DNA from: Desulfovibrio sp. UBA6121
GTDB lineage: Bacteria > Desulfobacterota > Desulfovibrionia > Desulfovibrionales > Desulfovibrionaceae
Assembly (NCBI GenBank): GCA_002422505.1
Contig: DIVX01000044.1
Location: 1-21,276, forward strand
Length of the DNA stretch: 21,276 nucleotides
Reading direction: 5' to 3'
The notes below the pieces were generated by a model. It searched no databases. It had not been told where the DNA came from and saw only the letters and a list, made by a program, of their open reading frames with translations. Positions 14,714 to 21,276 of this stretch are shown in pieces (position 1 is the first letter of the stretch; every line of letters starts with the position of its first letter). The position numbers and the translations under genes are program-made.

Positions 14714-15637
14714 TTGGAACTGTACCAGTTGCGCACATTTGTGGCCGTGGCCGAAGAAGCGCACCTTACCCGCGCGGCGGAAAAACTGTTCATCAGCCAG
14801 CCTGCCGTCTCCGCGCACATCAAGGCGTTGGAGGAGGAACTGGGCGTGGCGCTGTTCACGCGCAGCCCGCGCGGCATGCAGCTCACGCGGGAGGGCCAGG
14901 CCCTGCGCCCCAGGGCCGAGGCCGCCCTCAAGAGCGTGGGCGACTTCCTTATTCAGGCGCGCACCCTGCGCGAGAATCTCTCCGGCGAGCTCAAGATTGC
15001 CCTGAACACCGACCCGGACCTGCTGCGCGTGCGCAGGCTGATGGACGCGTTGCGCGCCGCCCACCCGAAATTGCAGGTGCACCTGCCCCAAAGCTCGTCC
15101 AACATCATCATCGAGGACGTGCGCGCCGGGCGGCTGGATGGCGGTTTCGCCTTTGTCAGCGAGCCTGCCGGGGAAAACCTGCCGCCAGAGCTTTCCGGCC
15201 TGCACTTGGCCACCACCAGCCTGCACGTGGTGGCCCCGGCCGCCTGGGCCGACCGTTTGAACGCCTGCTCCTGGTCCGACCTGGCCCAGGAATCCTGGGT
15301 CTGGTTTACGGACGCCTGCCCTTGCCGCTCGCTTCTGGAACGCCAGCTTTCGCCCTTTGTGAGCGAGATTCGCAAGATCGCGGTGACGGACTACGAGGGC
15401 ACCTTGAAGGCCCTGGTCGCCAGCGGCGCTGGCCTGGGGCTCATGCATCACGACGAGGCCAAAGGCTGGCAGCGCACGGGCGAGGTATGCATTTGGCCGC
15501 ACGACAGCCTGCCCATCGGCGTGTATTTCATCACCCGCGCAGACCGCGCGGCGGACCCGGCCATAAGCGCCGTGCGCCTGGCCCTGCGCCAGGTATGGGC
15601 CCTGGACGAGGCCGAGAACGCCCCGGAGGCCTGCTAG
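14714..15637 (+). CDS. LysR-type transcriptional regulator (first of tandem pair)
   Basis: A 307-residue DNA-binding regulator. Residues 1-60 are the winged helix-turn-helix (ELYQLRTFVAVAEEAHLTRA, QPAVSAHIKALE, LFTR), and the rest is the two-lobed periplasmic-binding-like effector domain. The frame is open from a GTG at 14663 and an ATG at 14666, but I choose the TTG at 14714: it follows GGAGGAA at five-base spacing and aligns exactly with the first codon of the downstream paralogue (GTG, then ELYQLRTF). The effector domain carries TDACPCRS with two cysteines at the position of TESCPYRP in the paralogue. It is divergent from the 56-residue membrane protein, a candidate target, and is followed after one base by the second regulator. 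The effector is unknown. Confidence 0.88.
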   Translation: MELYQLRTFVAVAEEAHLTRAAEKLFISQPAVSAHIKALEEELGVALFTRSPRGMQLTREGQALRPRAEAALKSVGDFLIQARTLRENLSGELKIALNTDPDLLRVRRLMDALRAAHPKLQVHLPQSSSNIIIEDVRAGRLDGGFAFVSEPAGENLPPELSGLHLATTSLHVVAPAAWADRLNACSWSDLAQESWVWFTDACPCRSLLERQLSPFVSEIRKIAVTDYEGTLKALVASGAGLGLMHHDEAKGWQRTGEVCIWPHDSLPIGVYFITRADRAADPAISAVRLALRQVWALDEAENAPEAC

Positions 15638-15638
15638 C

Positions 15639-16547
15639 GTGGAGTTGTACCAGCTGCGCACCTTTGCCGCCGTGGCCCGCGCCGGGCACCTTACGCGCGC
15701 GGCGGAAGGACTGCACGTCAGCCAGCCTGCGGTTTCCGCGCACATTAAGACCCTGGAAGAATCCTTGGGCGTGGTGCTGTTTACGCGCTCCGCGCGCGGC
15801 ATGAGCCTGACGCGTGAGGGCGCGGCGCTTTTGCCCCAGGCGGAGGCCATGCTGGCCCTGGCTGCGGAGTTGGAGCAACGGGCGCGCACTTTGCGCCAGG
15901 AGCTTTCCGGCGAGCTGCGCGTTGGCCTGCACACCGATGCAGAGTTTCTGCGTGGCCTGCCCCTTTTGGACGAATTGCGCCGCCGCCACCCGAAGCTTGA
16001 GGTTCACCTGTGCCAGAGCATGTCTGGCGCCATTTTGGACGATGTGCGCGAGCGGCGGCTGGACTGCGGCTTTGTATATGGCAGCGTGCCGCCGGAGGGC
16101 GACCTGGCCTCGGCGCGGGTGTGCGCCACGGAGCTGTGCTTGGTGGGCCCGCCGCAATGGCGGCAACGTTTGGCCGGGCGCGGCTGGGAGGACTTCAAGG
16201 CCGAGCCCTGGATCTGGTTCACGGAGTCCTGCCCGTACCGGCCCATTTTGGCGCGCCGCCTGGGCGGAACGCCGCGTAACGTGGTTGCGGTGACGGACTA
16301 CGAAGGCACGCTGAAGTCTTTGGTCAGCAGCGGCGCGGGCCTGAGCCTGATGCGTCGCGACGAGGCCCAGCGCCATGAGGCCAGCGGCGAAGTGTGCCTG
16401 TGGGGCGGCCCCGGCGAGCCCTTGGAGGTGTTTCTTGTGTACCGGCGCGACCGCGAAGCCGATCCGGCCATAAGCGCCGTGCGCTTGGCCCTGCGCCAGG
16501 TGTGGGGCCTGGGCGCGGGCGATCCTGCTCCCTGCTGCGTGGCGTAA
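15639..16547 (+). CDS. LysR-type transcriptional regulator (second of tandem pair)
   Basis: A 302-residue LysR-family regulator beginning at GTG 15639, one base after the stop of the first regulator, with GGAGG nine bases upstream inside the preceding gene; the two are surely co-transcribed and probably translationally coupled. The helix-turn-helix (VELYQLRTF, QPAVSAHIKTLEE) is nearly identical to its neighbour. The effector domains are related across their whole length (for example VTDYEGTLK and DPAISAVRLALRQVW in both), so by eye roughly half the residues match. This is a local gene duplication. The similarity of the DNA-binding helices suggests overlapping operator choice, while effector-domain divergence suggests different signals or heteromers; both are inference. 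Confidence 0.9.
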   Translation: MELYQLRTFAAVARAGHLTRAAEGLHVSQPAVSAHIKTLEESLGVVLFTRSARGMSLTREGAALLPQAEAMLALAAELEQRARTLRQELSGELRVGLHTDAEFLRGLPLLDELRRRHPKLEVHLCQSMSGAILDDVRERRLDCGFVYGSVPPEGDLASARVCATELCLVGPPQWRQRLAGRGWEDFKAEPWIWFTESCPYRPILARRLGGTPRNVVAVTDYEGTLKSLVSSGAGLSLMRRDEAQRHEASGEVCLWGGPGEPLEVFLVYRRDREADPAISAVRLALRQVWGLGAGDPAPCCVA

Positions 16548-16577
16548 AAAAAAGGCCTGGCCCTGCGGCCAAGCCTT
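16546..16577 (-). terminator. Intrinsic terminator of the GlcG/HbpS-like gene
   Basis: AAGGCCTGGCC (16552-16562) pairs with GGCCAAGCCTT (16567-16577) with a single mismatch around a four-base loop. The run of eight A at 16546-16553 becomes a U tract on the minus strand, so it ends the minus-strand gene at 16619. The tract overlaps the TAA stop of the second LysR gene. Confidence 0.8.
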
Positions 16578-16618
16578 GTGTCGTTCGCGTCTTTCTTTCC
16601 GCTCCCCGTTTTGCCCGC

Positions 16619-17119
16619 CTACTTGGCCACTGCCGCCGCGCCCGCCAGGGCCACGCTCTCGTCCTCATCCACGCTGCCGCCGCTAACGCCCACGGCGCCG
16701 ATGACGACGTTGTGCTTGTCCACCAGCAGCACGCCGCCGGCGAAGATCGCCAGCCCGCCGTTGGTCACCTCTATGCCGTAGAGCGGCTGGCCGGGCTGCG
16801 CCGCTGCGCCCAAGGCCCGGGTGGACATGTTGAAGGAGCGCGCGGTGAGGGCCTTCTTGGCCGAGATGTCGATGCTGCCGAGGAAGGCGTCGTCCATGCG
16901 GGCAAAGGCCTTGAGGTTGCCGCCAGCATCGACCACGGCGATGTTCATGGGCACCTTGATGGCCTCGGCCTTGGCCTGGGCGGCCTTCAAAATCACCTGG
17001 GCCTGAGCCAGGCTCAGATCGCCCGGCAGGGTCTTTTTCGGGCCTTCCGCCAGGGCGGCGGTACTGAGCAAAAGCAGGGCGCAAAGGGCGACGGCGATGC
17101 GTGTGCGAAACAGCTTCAT
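16619..17119 (-). CDS. Exported GlcG/HbpS-family (DUF336) protein
   Basis: A 166-residue protein of the GlcG/HbpS family, small alpha/beta proteins of which some bind haem (HbpS) and others sit in glycolate or diol operons (GlcG) with unclear function. A signal peptide is clear: a basic start MKLFRTR, the hydrophobic core IAVALCALLLL, and a probable cleavage after ALA near residue 24, so it is periplasmic or secreted. The mature part has the family words VPMNIAVVDAGGNLKAFARMDDA, SIDISAKKA, GIEVTNGGLAIFAGGVLL and GAVGVSGGSVDED. AAGGAGAC precedes the ATG at 17119. It is a single-gene unit with a promoter at 17157-17185 and a terminator at 16546-16577, and has no linked glycolate or haem genes here. 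Confidence 0.9.
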   Translation of the reverse strand: MKLFRTRIAVALCALLLLSTAALAEGPKKTLPGDLSLAQAQVILKAAQAKAEAIKVPMNIAVVDAGGNLKAFARMDDAFLGSIDISAKKALTARSFNMSTRALGAAAQPGQPLYGIEVTNGGLAIFAGGVLLVDKHNVVIGAVGVSGGSVDEDESVALAGAAAVAK

Positions 17120-17156
17120 GGTGCGTCTCCTTGCAAAAGGTTGAGGGGATGATTAC

Positions 17157-17185
17157 AAAATATCCCTACACTTTTGCGCCGTCAA
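17157..17185 (-). promoter_or_regulatory. Sigma-70-type promoter of the GlcG/HbpS-like gene
   Basis: On the minus strand TTGACG (17180-17185), a 17-base spacer and TATTTT (17157-17162) form a good -35/-10 pair. The predicted start is about 30 bases upstream of the ATG at 17119. Confidence 0.7.
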
Positions 17186-17594
17186 TGTACTGGAGGCGTG
17201 TTGCGCATCTTTGTTCAAAATAAGGATGCAAGCGGGCGTTTACTACTGTTTTGGGGCAGGCGCGGCGCGCAGCAGTTGCATAAGCGCCCTGTGCTGTTGC
17301 ACTGCTTGGGGCGCGGGCCGGGAAAAACGCCTGCCGCAGCCTGCGGGCGCGCTGCGTTGGAGGCAGCGGGAGTGCGCGTGGGCGGGTTGTCGTCCCGAGC
17401 GGGGGGGGCGGCATGCCGGGCGGCCCGGTTGCGGGCGTTGGGCAGGCTGCGGCCGGGCTTGTCGCTCCGGCCCGGCAAACGCGCAGACTTGGCGAGCGCC
17501 GAGGTCTGACAGCTGCGCCCGGCTGGTACGCACAGTCATTTTCAAGCGGTCTGCCGCAGGCGGCCCTGTGCGCTTGCTTGCTTCCGGGGGGGGC
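17186..17594. other. Gene-free region between the GlcG-like promoter and the triple-PAS kinase
   Basis: About 410 bases with no supported gene. It is very GC-rich, with two runs of eight G (17401-17408 and 17586-17593) and a seven-base-pair stem GCCGGGC/GCCCGGC (17452-17476). No T tract follows that stem in either direction, so I do not call it a terminator. Overlapping frames on both strands give Arg/Ala/Gly-rich translations without ribosome-binding sites. Confidence 0.55.
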
Positions 17595-20225
<2,631 letters not shown>

Positions 20226-20637
20226 GGCTTGGAATGCTCCAGGGCTCCATGTGGGGGCCATGCTCTTGGGACTTTTACCCGCGCTTGGCCAGGGCAGTTG
20301 CGCATGCAGTACGAACTGCGAGGGGTGGGCTGGGCTCAGGTCTGGGCCTTTTATTTGATCTCTGGCTACGTATTAGCAGAGCCTGGGACGGCAAGGCAAG
20401 CTGCGCCGGGACTTGCCGCAAGCCATGCCGGGCGCGCAAGGAGCATCGGCACGCCCGCCTGCGCGGGTGAGGCCGGACCGCAGTCCATACTGAATGTCTG
20501 TGCAGCTTTTTGCGGCGAGTCAAGGGAAAACGTTTCGCAGTGCGCCTTGCCGCTGTTGCCGGGCAATGCGTCTGCGTAGCCGGTCCGCTGCAAAGCGCCC
20601 TTGCCGCCCCCGGTGTTTTGGGATAAGCCCAAAGCCC
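20226..20637. other. Divergent intergenic region between the kinase and hypA
   Basis: About 410 bases holding the presumed promoters of both flanking units. I see small inverted repeats (GCAGT/ACTGC at 20306-20319; CGGCAAG at 20389-20395 with CTTGCCG at 20412-20418) and an AT-richer patch at 20349-20378, but no gene, no clear sigma-70 or sigma-54 promoter and no recognised riboswitch. Confidence 0.5.
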
Positions 20638-21024
20638 ATGCACGAACTCTCTCTGATCGAAAGCATGCTCTCCATCATCCGCGAGGAGAAGGAGAAGCAC
20701 GGCATGCAACGCATTGTCCGCGTGCGCGTAGTCAACGGCGCGCTTTCCGGCGCGGTGACGGACGCCCTCACCTTTGGCTGGGAGTGCCTTACCCAGGAGG
20801 GCGACCTCCAGGGCGTGGTGCTGGACGTGGTTGACGCGCCGCTCAAGGTGGTCTGCGGGGCCTGCGGCAAGCCCTTTGATCCCGAGGACCGGCACTATAT
20901 GCCGTGCCCCGCCTGCGGCGAAATTCTGGGCCATACCGTGACCAGCGGCAAGGAACTCTACATCGACGAAATCGAGGCCGACATCCCCGACGACGCGGAT
21001 GGCGCGGCCCCTACGGGAGCTTAA
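20638..21024 (+). CDS. hypA: Hydrogenase maturation nickel metallochaperone HypA
   Basis: HypA delivers nickel, together with HypB, to the large subunit of [NiFe] hydrogenases in the cytoplasm. The 128-residue protein starts MHELSLIESML; the MHE N terminus provides the nickel-binding His2, which fixes the start at 20638 even though frames remain open upstream and the local ribosome-binding site is poor. The zinc site is made by CGAC and CPAC in the C-terminal half (VVCGACGKPF, PCPACGEI). The C-terminal tail after GKELYIDEIEADIP is slightly longer than usual and acidic. hypB follows after two bases, so the pair is an operon; no hydrogenase structural gene is in the window. Confidence 0.96.
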   Translation: MHELSLIESMLSIIREEKEKHGMQRIVRVRVVNGALSGAVTDALTFGWECLTQEGDLQGVVLDVVDAPLKVVCGACGKPFDPEDRHYMPCPACGEILGHTVTSGKELYIDEIEADIPDDADGAAPTGA

Positions 21025-21026
21025 GA

Positions 21027-21276
21027 ATGGGCAAGACCGTCACCATCGTCCGCAATGTCATGGAGGCCAACGAGCGCCGCGCGGGCAAGCTGAAGGAATA
21101 TTTCGAGGAGAAGAAGATCCTCTGCCTGAACCTGATGAGCAGCCCCGGCGCTGGCAAGACCAGCCTTCTGGAGCGCACCCTGGCCGACCTCAAAGGCGAG
21201 TTCAAAATGGCCGTCATCGAGGGCGACCTGCAGACCGACAACGATGCGCGGCGCGTGGCCGCCACCGGCGCCCAGG
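21027..21276 (+). CDS. hypB: Hydrogenase maturation GTPase HypB (N-terminal part, runs off the right edge)
   Basis: HypB is the GTPase partner of HypA in nickel insertion. The first 83 residues are visible: MGKTVTIVRNVMEANE, then the P-loop SSPGAGKTSLLE and the following VIEGDLQTDNDA, all typical of HypB. There is no N-terminal His-rich nickel-storage stretch and no CxxCGC-type nickel motif at the start, so this is the short form. GGAG seven bases before the ATG at 21027 serves as ribosome-binding site and overlaps the end of hypA. Confidence 0.96.
   Translation, partial: MGKTVTIVRNVMEANERRAGKLKEYFEEKKILCLNLMSSPGAGKTSLLERTLADLKGEFKMAVIEGDLQTDNDARRVAATGAQ

Noticed and set aside
17401..17593. 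Two runs of eight G as phase-variable tracts
   Set aside because: Both lie outside coding sequence; the one at 17586-17593 is just after the kinase stop codon, so slippage would not change the protein.
20285..20305. Sigma-54-like promoter (TTGGCC...TTGC) upstream of hypA
   Set aside because: The distance between the GG and GC elements is 11 bases instead of the required 10, and the conserved bases fit poorly.

Overview
The window is GC-rich, densely packed bacterial chromosome. The divergent arrangement of rpmB against a DUF177-rpmF-plsX operon, hypA-hypB, many multi-domain sensor kinases and a methyltransferase carrying a C_GCAxxG_C_C redox domain together suggest a sulfate-reducing deltaproteobacterium of the Desulfovibrionales type. 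That placement is an inference from gene content, not a measured assignment. I see no rRNA, tRNA, insertion sequence, integrase, CRISPR array or phage gene.

Layout. (1) 1-1451: translation and lipid housekeeping. The minus-strand operon DUF177-rpmF-plsX (plsX runs off the left edge) has a strong sigma-70-type promoter and is divergent from rpmB, which ends in a textbook terminator. (2) 1757-5602, plus strand: a SAM methyltransferase fused to a Cys-rich C_GCAxxG_C_C domain, then a PabB-PabC fusion for p-aminobenzoate (folate) synthesis. The PabB half carries an Ala/Pro-rich insert of about 270 residues that includes six 45-bp tandem repeats. (3) 5826-11315, minus strand: an apparent four-gene operon read from right to left: PAS histidine kinase, rdgB, glmS, and a Cache-type diguanylate cyclase. 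(4) 11446-12762, plus strand: rimO, divergent from that operon. (5) 12763-13447: a gene-free stretch with three consecutive hairpins, then a purine-rich, low-complexity tract. (6) 13448-14520: a polytopic membrane protein of unknown function, convergent with a 56-residue single-pass membrane protein; the two stop codons share one CTAG. (7) 14714-16547: two tandem, paralogous LysR-type regulators separated by one base. (8) 16619-17119: an exported GlcG/HbpS-like protein on the minus strand with a recognisable promoter and terminator. (9) 17595-20225: a large triple-PAS membrane histidine kinase. (10) 20638 to the right edge: hypA and the start of hypB for [NiFe]-hydrogenase maturation.

How the parts fit. 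Most of the window is core metabolism (ribosomal proteins, S12 modification, fatty-acid initiation, amino-sugar and folate synthesis, nucleotide-pool cleaning, hydrogenase maturation) mixed with signalling proteins. Neither histidine kinase has a response regulator beside it. No obvious new defence or mobile system is visible. The items most worth a second look are the repeat-bearing insert in PabB, the methyltransferase/redox fusion, the Rossmann-like front end of the first kinase, the tandem LysR pair with the small membrane protein upstream, and the structured then purine-rich intergenic region after rimO.
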